Assembly (NCBI GenBank): GCA_017527065.1
Contig: JAFXQO010000001.1
Coordinates: forward strand, 62,001-126,000
Direction: 5' to 3'
Source of the DNA: Clostridia bacterium
GTDB taxonomy: Bacteria > Bacillota > Clostridia > Christensenellales > Aristaeellaceae
Length of the DNA: 64,000 nucleotides
Shown in pieces: positions 32,949 through 43,776 of the stretch (its first letter is position 1; the number at the start of each line of letters is the position of its first letter). A program made the position numbers and the translations under genes. The notes below the pieces were generated by a model, which saw only the letters and a program-made list of their open reading frames with translations, did no database searches and was not told where the DNA came from.

Positions 32949-32954
32949 ATAGCT

Positions 32955-33187
32955 GATATTTCCCGCGATGAAGAGGAGTAGCGGTTGGGACGCGCCAAGA
33001 GAGGACGGTTCGCAGGCTGGAAGGCCGTCCGCGTCAGGCCCCCGCGAAGGTCGCTTCGGAGGAAGGATGGGTGAACGGAGTAGCCCGTCCGGGGCGCGCC
33101 CCTTACAGCGCGGGAGGGAGCGGGTTTCCGCTCCGAACGAAGGTGGTACCACGTCGCAGCGCGTCCTTTTGCGGGGCGCGCTGTTTT
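32955..33187 (+). promoter_or_regulatory. T-box leader (tRNA-sensing riboswitch), probably tRNA-Val
   Basis: Contains the stem I base element GATGAAGAGGAGTAG (from 32967), an AAGAGAGGACGG segment, the T-box sequence AAGGTGGTACCACG (33140-33153) and a terminator stem of 10 bp (33157-33166 with 33174-33183) followed by TTTT. Uncharged tRNA should pair with the specifier and T-box to block termination. Valine specificity is inferred from valS downstream; I did not fix the specifier codon. Confidence 0.92.
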
Positions 33188-33219
33188 GCGTATGGGGTTT
33201 GGAAAGAAGGTGATACAGG

Positions 33220-33426
33220 GTGCTTGAAGAGATCTTCTCTGGGTCCGCGGCCGATCTGAGCCGTTGGAATCCCGCGGGGCTGGTCGTGATGGCGCTGGGC
33301 GTCGCGCTGGCCGCGCTGGCGGGCCGGCTGTCGAAGGGCAGCGAAAAGCGGCGCATGGCGCTGAAGCTGGGCGGCATGCTCCTGGTCATGGCAGGCGCGC
33401 TGGTCACAGTGAAACTGTTTGGATGA
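33220..33426 (+). CDS. Small membrane protein between the T-box and valS
   Basis: 68 residues with two hydrophobic segments (about 20-36 and 50-66) separated by a Lys/Arg-rich turn (KGSEKRR), so a small hairpin membrane protein with a cytoplasmic or positive loop. GTG start nine bases after AGAAGG. It is the first gene under T-box control, 27 bases before valS. No family recognised. Confidence 0.6.
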   Translation: MLEEIFSGSAADLSRWNPAGLVVMALGVALAALAGRLSKGSEKRRMALKLGGMLLVMAGALVTVKLFG

Positions 33427-33453
33427 TCAAGAGGTTTTCAATAGAGGAAAGGA

Positions 33454-36183
<2,730 letters not shown>

Positions 36184-36192
36184 GAAGGAAAT

Positions 36193-37491
36193 ATGAGCAA
36201 TATCCCCTTTGAAAATGCGGCGCAGGCCGTCGCCTGGATCGACGGCCTGCGCTATGCGAGCGAAAAAAACGGCCTTGAAAACATGCGCGCCCTCTGCGCC
36301 GCCCTGGGGGATCCCCAGGACAGGCTCAGGTGCGTGCACGTGGCCGGCACGAACGGCAAGGGCTCGACCTGCGCGCTCCTTGAGCGCATGCTGCGCGCCT
36401 GCGGCCTGAAGACCGGCCTGTATACCTCGCCCTACCTCATGCGCTACAACGAGCGCATGAGGGTGAATGGCGAGCCCATCGGCGACGGCGCCCTCGCCGC
36501 CCTGGCGCAGCGCGTGCGCGAGCGGGCCGAGGCCCTGGCGGAGGCGGGCGTGCGGCCCACCTGGTTCGAGCTGGGCACGGCGCTGGCCTTCCTCTGGTTC
36601 GCCGAGGAAAAGGTGGACGTGGCCGTGATCGAAGTGGGCCTCGGCGGCCGGCTGGACGCGACCAACGTCATCACGCCTGAAATCTGCCTGCTCGGCCCCA
36701 TTGGGCTGGAGCACACCAAGCAGCTGGGCGATACGCTGGAGCAGATCGCCTTCGAGAAGGCCGGCATCATCAAGCCCGGCGTGCCCGCGGCGGTGCAGCG
36801 GCAGCAGACGGACAGCGTGCGGCAGGTGTTCCGCCGGGTCGCATGGGAAAAAGGCGCGCCGCTCACGGACCTGGCGGAGACGCCCATGGAGAACCTCTCC
36901 TGTCACGCTCGCGGGGCCGAATTCGACTTCCGCGGCCATCACGCCCGCATCGCCCTGGCCGGCCGGCACCAGGCGGATAACGCCTGCCTCGCGCTGGCGG
37001 GCCTCGACCTGCTCAGGCAAAAGGGCTGGGCGCTGGACGAGGCGCGGGCTATGGACGGCCTCTCCCGCGCGGTCTGGCCGGCGCGGCTGGAGTGGGTCGA
37101 CGACGGCACCCTCATCGACGGAGCGCACAACGCCCACGGCGCGCGGGCTCTGGCCGATTACGCGCGGGAATTCCTGGCGGGCCGGCGCGTGGTGTGCCTG
37201 GCCGGCATGATGAAGGACAAGGATACCGACGCCTGCGCGGCGCTGTTTGCCTCCATCGCAGACGCCGCCGTGGCCACGCAGATCGACTATCAGCGCGCCT
37301 TGCCCTGCGAAGATTTGGCCGCGCAGCTGGCCGACCACGGGCTGCCCTGCGAGGCCGTGCCGGACGAAAAGACAGCGCTCGGGCGCGCGCGTGAGCTGGC
37401 CGGGGAAAACGGCGTGGTGCTCATCTGCGGCTCCCTCTACCTCGCCGGCGACATGCGTCTTCTCCTGAATGACGACGGAGGGAGGATCTGA
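36193..37491 (+). CDS. folC: Folylpolyglutamate synthase / dihydrofolate synthase
   Basis: ATP-dependent ligase adding glutamate to folates, 432 residues. Mur-ligase-type P-loop VAGTNGKGSTCALLE (about 49-63), the folate loop GLYTSPYLMRYNERMRVNG, VGLGGRLDATNV and the DGAHNAHGARAL block. It starts 9 bases after valS, so it is in the T-box operon, which also occurs in Bacillus (valS-folC). Confidence 0.96.
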   Translation: MSNIPFENAAQAVAWIDGLRYASEKNGLENMRALCAALGDPQDRLRCVHVAGTNGKGSTCALLERMLRACGLKTGLYTSPYLMRYNERMRVNGEPIGDGALAALAQRVRERAEALAEAGVRPTWFELGTALAFLWFAEEKVDVAVIEVGLGGRLDATNVITPEICLLGPIGLEHTKQLGDTLEQIAFEKAGIIKPGVPAAVQRQQTDSVRQVFRRVAWEKGAPLTDLAETPMENLSCHARGAEFDFRGHHARIALAGRHQADNACLALAGLDLLRQKGWALDEARAMDGLSRAVWPARLEWVDDGTLIDGAHNAHGARALADYAREFLAGRRVVCLAGMMKDKDTDACAALFASIADAAVATQIDYQRALPCEDLAAQLADHGLPCEAVPDEKTALGRARELAGENGVVLICGSLYLAGDMRLLLNDDGGRI

Positions 37492-37492
37492 C

Positions 37493-38305
37493 ATGGTAAA
37501 GCGATCGAACTGCCACACGCACAGCGTGCTTTGCGACGGGAAGGACACCATCGGGCATATGGCGCGGCGGGCGCGGGAATTCGGGCTGGTGTCGCTTGGG
37601 TTTTCCGGGCACGGGCCCCAGACGAACAATTCGTTCGGCATCCGGAGCGAAGCGGAATACGCCGCCGAGGTGCGGCGGGTCGCGGCGGAGCACGCGGGCG
37701 GGATGAAGGTCTGGCTGGGCATCGAGCAGGACTATTTCGGCTATTGCACGATCCCCTACGACTACCGTCTGGGCGCGGTGCACTATCTCGACGGGCGCGA
37801 CGGCGTGAACCACGCCGTGGATCACAGCGAGGAGTGTTTCGAGCGGATGCTGCGGGAGGGCTTCGGCGGCGACGCCCTGGCCATGGCGCGGGCGTACTAT
37901 GGCCGCGTGGTGGAAATGTGCGAAAAGATCAGGCCGGACATCGTGGCGCACTACGACCTCATCTGCAAGTTCAACGAGGGCAACCGCTTCTTTGACGAGA
38001 GCGACCCGGCATATATGGCGGTATCGCTGGAGGCGCTTGAGGCGATCTGCGACGGGAACCGGCTGCTGGAGGTCAACACCGGCGCGATCGCCCGCGGGCG
38101 GCGCACCCGGCCCTATCCGGATTTTCCGCAGCTGGCGCGCTGGCGGGAGCTGGGCGGGCGCGTGATACTGGGCAGCGACTGCCACGACGCGGAGAAGCTG
38201 CTGTGCGGCTTCGACGGCGCGCTCGAAACGCTCCGGCGGGCGGGTTTCAGGTCGGTCTGGCGGCTGGGCGAGGGCGAGGCGCTGTTTGAAGAGGACGCAC
38301 TGTGA
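37493..38305 (+). CDS. PHP-domain histidinol-phosphatase-like phosphoesterase
   Basis: 270 residues of PHP fold resembling HisK-type histidinol phosphatase. Metal ligands include the first HxH (NCHTHSVLCDG, near residue 7), SGHGPQ, the GIEQDYF strand, HYDLICKFN and the final GSDCHDAE. No histidine genes are adjacent, so the substrate may be another phosphoester. The ATG lies six bases after GGAGGGAGG at the end of folC. Confidence 0.85.
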   Translation: MVKRSNCHTHSVLCDGKDTIGHMARRAREFGLVSLGFSGHGPQTNNSFGIRSEAEYAAEVRRVAAEHAGGMKVWLGIEQDYFGYCTIPYDYRLGAVHYLDGRDGVNHAVDHSEECFERMLREGFGGDALAMARAYYGRVVEMCEKIRPDIVAHYDLICKFNEGNRFFDESDPAYMAVSLEALEAICDGNRLLEVNTGAIARGRRTRPYPDFPQLARWRELGGRVILGSDCHDAEKLLCGFDGALETLRRAGFRSVWRLGEGEALFEEDAL

Positions 38306-38336
38306 AGGATACAATCATAAAAAGGAGGACATGGAC

Positions 38337-38759
38337 ATGGTAGACAACAAGGGATGCGCGTACTGCTTCGAGGGGCCGGAGCTGGATGAGTTCGGCATCA
38401 AGATCTGCGATCTCCCGGCGTCGAAGCTGTATCTGTTCAAGGAGCAGAGCCACAAGGGCCGCGTGATCGTGGCCCACAAAAGCCATGTGAGCGAGTTCGT
38501 GGAACTGACCGACGAGGAGCGCAGCGCCTATTTCGCGGACATCGACCGCGTGGCGAAGGCGCTGCACAGGGCGTTCAGGCCCGACAAAATCAACTACGGC
38601 GCGTACGGCGACACCGGCCATCACCTGCACTTCCACCTGGTGCCCAAGTACAGGGACGGCTACGAGTGGGGCGGCGTGTTCGCCATGAACCCGAAGGAGA
38701 AATACCTGACGGACGCGGAGTACGCGGAGCTGATCGAGGCCATCAAAGCGAATCTGTGA
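38337..38759 (+). CDS. HIT-family nucleotide hydrolase-like protein
   Basis: 140 residues with the histidine-triad motif HLHFHLV (about 96-102) near the C-terminus and an N-terminal CAYCFEG segment. HIT proteins split dinucleoside polyphosphates or nucleotide conjugates. The ATG at 38337, eight bases after GGAGG, is preferred over one at 38331. Last gene of the valS operon; a strong terminator follows. Confidence 0.9.
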   Translation: MVDNKGCAYCFEGPELDEFGIKICDLPASKLYLFKEQSHKGRVIVAHKSHVSEFVELTDEERSAYFADIDRVAKALHRAFRPDKINYGAYGDTGHHLHFHLVPKYRDGYEWGGVFAMNPKEKYLTDAEYAELIEAIKANL

Positions 38760-38773
38760 GGACAGCATGACGA

Positions 38774-38816
38774 GGGCGCCGGGCCGCGCGACAGGATAGC
38801 GACCCGGCGCCCTTTT
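38774..38816 (+). terminator. Intrinsic terminator of the valS operon
   Basis: Perfect 10-bp G+C stem (38774-38783 with 38803-38812), 19-base loop, TTTT. Confidence 0.9.
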
Positions 38817-38837
38817 GTCTTGGGCTTATTCAGGGGT

Positions 38838-40700
38838 TCATGATTCCTTGCCGCAGAAGATGGTCAGCAGCTTGTTGCTGCGCTGCAGGAAGGCCACCAT
38901 GCGTTCCGGCTCCAGCGTCTGGCGGGACATCTCGGCCAGGTCGAGCACCTGGCTGCACACCATTTCGGTCATGTCGCTGTCGGCGTCGGCGTTCTTGAGG
39001 TAGTTGATGAGCGGATGCCCGGCGTTGAGCGCCAGCGTGCGCTTTTCGGGCAAGCCCATGCCGTTGCCCCACTGCTTCGCCATTTCGGTGAAGCGGCGGC
39101 TCTGCTCCTCCACGGTGATCATGGCGGGCATCTCGGTGGACTTGAACTTCTCCAGCTTCACCTCGAGATCGGGCTGTTTCAGGGCCTTCCTGAACTTCTC
39201 CTCCAGGGCCTTGCGGGTATCCTCGTCGGCTTCGCCCTGCTCGGTGAGGCCCTCCATGCTGGCGTCCACCCGGCGGAAGGACAGCCCGTCCTTGCCGGTG
39301 TACTCCATGAAGGAGATGAAGTTGTTGTCGATCAGCGTGTCCAGCACGGCCACGTCGGTGTCCTGGTCGCGGTAGAGCTGGATCATCTGCGCCTGGCGAT
39401 TGGGGTCGCTGGCGTAGAACACGGTCTTCTTGTCGTCCTTGAAGTTGCGGTCGCCATATTCCTTGAGGGTGAGGTATTCGCCGGTGGTGGTCTTGAAGAG
39501 AAGGGCGTCCTTCACCCGGTCGTAGAACTTGTCGTCGCGGATGCAGCCGTATTTCACGAAGGGATGGATGTCGTCCCAGTATTTCTGGTAGTCCTCGCGC
39601 CTGGTATTGAACTCCGTCATCAGCCGGTCGGCCACTTTGCGGGTGATGTAGGCGGAGAGCTTCTTCACGTAGCCGTCGTTCTGCAGGAAGGAGCGGGATA
39701 CGTTCAGCGGCAGGTCGGGGCAGTCGATCGCGCCCTTGAGCAGCAGCAGGAACTCGGGGATGATCTCCTTGATGTTGTCCGCCACGAACACCTGGTTGCT
39801 GAACAGCTTCACCTGGCCCTCGCTGGCGGTGAATTCGTTCTTGATCTTGGGGAAGTAGAGGATGCCCTTCAGGTTGAAGGGGTATTCCGCGTTCAGGTGG
39901 ATCCAGAACAGCGGCTCCTCGAAGTCGTGGAACACCTTATGATAGAAGGACTTGTACTCGTCCTCGGTGCAGTCGGCGGGGCGCTTGAGCCACAGCGGCG
40001 ACGTCTCGTTGATCTGCTCGGGCTCCTCGGGCTTGTCTTCCTTCTTTTCCTCGCCCTCCTTGGGCTCCTCGGGCTTTTTGACCTCGCTCAGGAACACCGG
40101 CACGGGCATGAACGCGCAGTACTTTTCCAGCGTGCTGCGCACGGTGTACTTCTCGAGGAATTCCTTTTCATCCTCATTGAGGTACAGCGTGATGCAGGTG
40201 CCGCGCTCCGTCCGGTCGGAGGGCTCCATGTCGTAGCTCATGCCGTCCTCGCTGACCCAGCGCACGGCCTCGGCGCCTTCCTGCCAGCTCTTCGTGTCGA
40301 TGACCACCTTCGAGGCCACCATGAAAGCGGAGTAGAAGCCCAGGCCGAAATGGCCGATGATGCCGCCGTTCTCGCCCTCCTCGGGCTTGTACTGCTTCAA
40401 GAACTCCTCCGCGCCGGAGAACGCCACCTGGCAGATGTACTTGACCACCTCGTCCGCGGTCATGCCGATGCCGTTGTCCTCGATCTTCAGCGTGCCGGCT
40501 TCCTTGTCCGCGATCACATCCACCCGGTAGTTGTCCTCGGCGCTCGCCTCGCCCTTGAGGGCCAGCAGCTTGTATTTGGCGATGGCGTCGCAGCCGTTGG
40601 ACACCAGCTCGCGCAGGAAAATGTCCTTGTCGGAATAGAGCCATTTCTTGATAACGGGCATTATATTCTGAGCATTGATCGAAATCGTGCCTTTTTCCAT
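38838..40700 (-). CDS. htpG: Chaperone protein HtpG (Hsp90)
   Basis: Dimeric ATP-dependent chaperone, 620 residues. The GHKL ATPase domain shows LRELVSNGCDAIAKYK (about 30-45), the DNGIGMT motif and GHFGLGFYSAFMVA; the middle and C-terminal domains follow. A Lys/Glu-rich insertion (about 200-222) links the N and middle domains. AAGGAGG precedes the ATG. A perfect CIRCE element lies upstream, so it should be repressed by HrcA, unlike B. subtilis htpG. Confidence 0.97.
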   Translation of the reverse strand: MEKGTISINAQNIMPVIKKWLYSDKDIFLRELVSNGCDAIAKYKLLALKGEASAEDNYRVDVIADKEAGTLKIEDNGIGMTADEVVKYICQVAFSGAEEFLKQYKPEEGENGGIIGHFGLGFYSAFMVASKVVIDTKSWQEGAEAVRWVSEDGMSYDMEPSDRTERGTCITLYLNEDEKEFLEKYTVRSTLEKYCAFMPVPVFLSEVKKPEEPKEGEEKKEDKPEEPEQINETSPLWLKRPADCTEDEYKSFYHKVFHDFEEPLFWIHLNAEYPFNLKGILYFPKIKNEFTASEGQVKLFSNQVFVADNIKEIIPEFLLLLKGAIDCPDLPLNVSRSFLQNDGYVKKLSAYITRKVADRLMTEFNTRREDYQKYWDDIHPFVKYGCIRDDKFYDRVKDALLFKTTTGEYLTLKEYGDRNFKDDKKTVFYASDPNRQAQMIQLYRDQDTDVAVLDTLIDNNFISFMEYTGKDGLSFRRVDASMEGLTEQGEADEDTRKALEEKFRKALKQPDLEVKLEKFKSTEMPAMITVEEQSRRFTEMAKQWGNGMGLPEKRTLALNAGHPLINYLKNADADSDMTEMVCSQVLDLAEMSRQTLEPERMVAFLQRSNKLLTIFCGKES

Positions 40701-40733
40701 GATTCACAAACCTCCTTGCTGGAAACTGCTACT

Positions 40734-40762
40734 ATTTTAGTCCCTTCCCGCGGGAATGTCAA
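40734..40762 (-). promoter_or_regulatory. Sigma-A promoter of htpG
   Basis: On the minus strand TTGACA (40757-40762), 17-bp spacer, TAAAAT (40734-40739), 33 bases before the start codon. Confidence 0.85.
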
Positions 40763-40769
40763 TAGAAAA

Positions 40770-40796
40770 TTAGCACTCAAATGGAGAGAGTGCTAA
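40770..40796. promoter_or_regulatory. CIRCE operator (HrcA site) of htpG
   Basis: TTAGCACTC, nine bases, GAGTGCTAA: a perfect CIRCE. It lies just upstream of the htpG -35 box rather than across the promoter, and faces the divergent PRC-barrel operon, so it could affect both. Confidence 0.93.
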
Positions 40797-40924
40797 CAAT
40801 TTCGAGAAAGTCAACATTTCCGTCAAAATGAGCGGCGCTGACATGAATTTCCGTTCATCGTTTCCGGCGCGGCGGCCACACTATGATGGCCGGCGCAAAA
40901 GCGCCCGAAGGAAAGGGAAAAGGC

Positions 40925-41368
40925 ATGAAAAACGCCCGAGGACTGATCGGCCTTCCTGTCGTGATGGAGAGCCGCACGCTGGGACGGGTGTCCGCGGTGG
41001 AGCTGGAACCCGGCCTGCGCGCGCTCAGCGGCCTGTATTTCAGCTGCGGCCTGGCCGGGTCGCGCCGCGTGTCCTGCGGCGACCTGGATCTGATCGGGGA
41101 CGTGGCGGTTCTGGTTCACGCAACCGGAAAACGGAGTCAACCGCCCGCGCCGCCCCTGCCGCGCCGCGCCGTTTCGCCGGACGGAAGCCGGCTTGGCGCG
41201 ATCACAGACGCGATCATCGACGAGGAGACCTTTCAGGTGCCGCTGCTGGAGCTCTCCGGCGGGTATCTGGACGACCTGACCCAAGGGCGCGTGCGCACCG
41301 GCGCTTTCTCCGTCACGGAGGACGGAGACGTGATCATCGATGTCCCGAAAGGAGAAGAAGGATCATGA
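40925..41368 (+). CDS. PRC-barrel domain protein
   Basis: 147 residues: two PRC-barrel-like beta domains, the first at about 1-65 (LIGLPVVMESRTLGRVSAVELE) and the second at about 80-140 (LGAITDAIIDEETFQVPLLELS), joined by a Pro/Arg linker. PRC barrels are adaptor folds found in RimM, photosynthetic reaction centre H and stress proteins; the role here is unknown. ATG at 40925 after a weak AAAAGG. It is co-transcribed with the small protein that overlaps its stop. Confidence 0.8.
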   Translation: MKNARGLIGLPVVMESRTLGRVSAVELEPGLRALSGLYFSCGLAGSRRVSCGDLDLIGDVAVLVHATGKRSQPPAPPLPRRAVSPDGSRLGAITDAIIDEETFQVPLLELSGGYLDDLTQGRVRTGAFSVTEDGDVIIDVPKGEEGS

Positions 41369-41517
41369 AGGTAAGCGGCATGGCGGCCGTCATGGCCGGC
41401 GCGCTGATCGGCGCGGGGGCCGCGGCGGCCGTCGGTCTGGCGGGCGCGGGCGCGCGGCGCAGGATGCAGAAGCTCGCGCGCGACGCCAGGCGAAAGGCCG
41501 GCGGCCTGTTCGGCTGA
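41365..41517 (+). CDS. 50-residue Ala/Gly-rich single-pass membrane protein (YtxH-like)
   Basis: Small gene in a different frame from its neighbours: ATG overlaps the PRC-barrel stop (ATGA) with GGAGAAGAAGG upstream. One Ala/Gly-rich helix (residues 5-29) is followed by a basic tail (ARRRMQKLARDARRKAGG), the layout of YtxH-type stress proteins. Likely membrane-bound with a cytoplasmic positive tail. Confidence 0.7.
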   Translation: MKVSGMAAVMAGALIGAGAAAAVGLAGAGARRRMQKLARDARRKAGGLFG

Positions 41518-41574
41518 CCGTCGATTCCCTCGCGCGCGGCGCGGGGGAATTCTGTATAAAGGGAGGCATGCCGC

Positions 41575-42585
41575 GTGGAGGATGGGCGCGTAAAAAAAGG
41601 GCGGGCGGTGGCCGCGGCGCTGATCGCGGCGTTTGTGTTCTGGAAATGGCGGGCCCAGTGTCTGCTGCTGGCGCGGCTGGCCCTGGGCGGCGGCGTCATC
41701 GCGTTTCTGATTTCGCCGGCCTGCCTGTTTCTGAGCAGCCGCCTCAGGCTGAACCGGAGCGCCGCGGTGCTGGCGAGCTATCTTCTCATACTGGCCGCCG
41801 CCGCGGGGCTGACCGCGTTGATCCTGCCGCCGCTTCTGGCCCAGGCCGGTGAACTTATCGAGGCGCTGCCGCGTCTAATTTCAGATATATCGGCGCGTTT
41901 TCAGCGCCTGGCCGGCGTCCTCGCCGGGTTGGGGCTGGCGCTGCCGGACGGGCTGGCCGCAGGGCAGCCGCTGCTGGACGGCACCGCTGCCCTCGGGCGC
42001 TCGATCGCCTCGGCCGCGGCGGAGTTCACCCTGATGCTGACGCTGGCCTTCTATTTTATTCGCGACCGGGAGGCCTTCGCGCTGCAGCTTGAAATGCTCC
42101 TGCCCTCGTCCCGGCGGCGGGGCGCGCTGCGGCTGGCCGCGGCGCTGCGGCAGGAAATCGGCGCGTATCTGCGCTGCCAGGTGGTGATTTCGCTGGCCGT
42201 GGCGGCGCTGGCCTCGTTTCTTCTCATGCTGTGCGGGGTGAAGGCGTTTTTGGCGCTGGGCGCGATCGTGGGGCTGTTCAATCTGATCCCCTATTTCGGG
42301 CCGCTGCTGGGCGGCGTGCCGGCGGTGCTGATGGCGCTGCCGGGCGGCCCGCGCATGACGCTGACGACGGTGGCGGCGCTGGCGCTGGTCCAGCAGGCGG
42401 ACAACGCGATCATCTCGCCGCGGGTGATGAGCGCCGCCACGGGGCTGCATCCGGCCCTGGTGCTGGCGGCGATCACGGTGGGCGGCAGCCTGTCCGGCGT
42501 GGCGGGGATGCTGTTTTCCGTGCCGGCGCTGCTGGCGCTGCGCTCCCTCGCAAGAAATTGGCCGGTTCCATGTAAAAACATTTGA
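41575..42585 (+). CDS. AI-2E family permease (YtvI/PerM type)
   Basis: 336-residue polytopic membrane protein with the AI-2E transporter layout: four N-terminal helices, a central amphipathic region, and the C-terminal block [22 protein letters not shown] followed by [13 protein letters not shown]. Relatives are implicated in quorum signal, ion or peptidoglycan-related export, so function is uncertain. GTG start seven bases after AAAGGGAGG. The ireB promoter overlaps its end. Confidence 0.92.
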   Translation: MEDGRVKKGRAVAAALIAAFVFWKWRAQCLLLARLALGGGVIAFLISPACLFLSSRLRLNRSAAVLASYLLILAAAAGLTALILPPLLAQAGELIEALPRLISDISARFQRLAGVLAGLGLALPDGLAAGQPLLDGTAALGRSIASAAAEFTLMLTLAFYFIRDREAFALQLEMLLPSSRRRGALRLAAALRQEIGAYLRCQVVISLAVAALASFLLMLCGVKAFLALGAIVGLFNLIPYFGPLLGGVPAVLMALPGGPRMTLTTVAALALVQQADNAIISPRVMSAATGLHPALVLAAITVGGSLSGVAGMLFSVPALLALRSLARNWPVPCKNI

Positions 42586-42610
42586 ATTATTGGCGGAATG
42601 GGTGTATAAT
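42582..42610 (+). promoter_or_regulatory. Sigma-A promoter of the ireB-ruvX operon
   Basis: TTGAAT (42582-42587), 17-bp spacer, TATAAT (42605-42610), overlapping the stop of the upstream permease gene. Confidence 0.82.
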
Positions 42611-42647
42611 ACTGTCGGAGTTGATTTTTCCAGAGAGGCGGTGTCCT

Positions 42648-42920
42648 ATGAGCAGCAAAATGGGCGACACGAAGCTGTATACCTCGCCCGCGACCGAGCT
42701 GAATTCGCCGGAGTACATCATTCGCGAGGTGTATCAGGCGCTGAAGGCAAAGGGCTACGATCCGATCACCCAGCTCGTTGGGTATATCCTCTCGGGAGAC
42801 CCGACCTATATCACCAGCTACAACCAGGCCCGTTCGCTGATCCGCCGCCTGGAGCGCGACGAGATCCTCGAGGAGCTTGTGAGCGTCTACGTGCAGAAGA
42901 TCGAGAAGGAGCGGCGGTGA
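42648..42920 (+). CDS. ireB: IreB family regulatory phosphoprotein (UPF0297)
   Basis: 90-residue protein strongly matching IreB/YrzL ([33 protein letters not shown] with an ITSY.NAR-type helix). In Enterococcus IreB is phosphorylated by the PASTA kinase IreK on N-terminal Thr residues and modulates cephalosporin resistance and wall homeostasis; candidate Thr residues at 8 and 12 are present. ATG at 42648 follows GAGAGGCGG. It overlaps the ruvX start, the usual order ireB-ruvX-DUF1292. Confidence 0.96.
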   Translation: MSSKMGDTKLYTSPATELNSPEYIIREVYQALKAKGYDPITQLVGYILSGDPTYITSYNQARSLIRRLERDEILEELVSVYVQKIEKERR

Positions 42921-43690
42921 CGCCGCGGGTGCTGGCGCTGGACGTGGGCGAAAAGCGCATCGGCGTGGCGGTGTCCGATCCCCTGGGGCTCACAGCCCAG
43001 GGTTTGGAAACCATCCAGTCGTCCGGCTGGAGCCGCGACGCGGCGCGCATCGGCGAGCTCCTGGCGCAATATGAAACGGACCGGCTGCTGGTGGGCCTGC
43101 CCCGCTCCATGAGCGGCGAGATCGGCCCCCAGGCGCAGAAGATACTGGCCTTTGCCGAACAGCTGACGGCGCGCGGCTGGCAGGTGCGCTTCCAGGACGA
43201 GCGGCTGACCACGTCCCTCGCCCAGCGGACGCTGATCGAGGGCGGCGTGGGCCGCGGCGGGCGCAGGCAGGTTGTTGACAAGCTGGCCGCGACATATATA
43301 CTGCAGTCCTTCCTGGACGCGGGGGGCTGGACAGAAGAAAGACAATCCGGAGCGGCGCGCGTATTGGACGTGGCCGTGTGGAAAGGAATGAAAAAGATGG
43401 AAACGGGCGACAACAACAGCATGGAAATGGACAACATCATCGAGCTGGTGGATGAGAACGACAATCCCATCCGCTTCGAGCACATCATGACCGTTCAGTA
43501 CGGCGGCGACGATTACATCCTGCTGGCCCCCGTCGATCCCACCGAGGACATGGAGGAGGACGAGGTGCTGGTGCTCCGGATCGACAACGACGAGAACGGC
43601 GAGGAGATCTACGTGAGCGTCGAGGACGACGGCCTGGTGCAGAAGGTGTTTGAGAAATATCTGGAAATCGTCGAGAGCGACGAAGAGTAA
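42917..43690 (+). CDS. ruvX: RuvX (YqgF) Holliday-junction resolvase-like protein fused in frame to DUF1292 (YrzB-like)
   Basis: One uninterrupted 257-codon frame. Residues 1-137 are RuvX/YqgF: RNase-H-like fold with D9 in [15 protein letters not shown] near residue 58 and D94-E95 in QDERLTT; RuvX matures 16S rRNA or resolves junctions. Residues about 165-257 are DUF1292 ([16 protein letters not shown]...), normally a separate downstream gene. The linker has no stop codon. An ATG at 43397, nine bases after AAAGGA, could start DUF1292 independently, so both a fusion and a separate product may be made. GTG start overlaps the ireB stop (GTGA). Confidence 0.88.
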   Translation: MTPRVLALDVGEKRIGVAVSDPLGLTAQGLETIQSSGWSRDAARIGELLAQYETDRLLVGLPRSMSGEIGPQAQKILAFAEQLTARGWQVRFQDERLTTSLAQRTLIEGGVGRGGRRQVVDKLAATYILQSFLDAGGWTEERQSGAARVLDVAVWKGMKKMETGDNNSMEMDNIIELVDENDNPIRFEHIMTVQYGGDDYILLAPVDPTEDMEEDEVLVLRIDNDENGEEIYVSVEDDGLVQKVFEKYLEIVESDEE

Positions 43691-43706
43691 ACGCCGCAGC
43701 GCGGCT

Positions 43707-43742
43707 GGCCGGGCCCCGGCATGGGTTCGGCCGTTTCTCTTT
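43707..43742 (+). terminator. Probable intrinsic terminator after ruvX-DUF1292
   Basis: 10-bp stem with two G-T pairs (43707-43716 with 43723-43732), 6-base loop, then GTTTCTCTTT. Confidence 0.65.
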
Positions 43743-43776
43743 ATTGGGCGAAATACATGCGGAAACACGGTGTTTT

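Noticed and set aside
42590-42916. N-terminal extension of the ruvX frame across ireB
   Set aside because: The frame is merely open there; RuvX begins at the GTG at 42917, overlapping the ireB stop.
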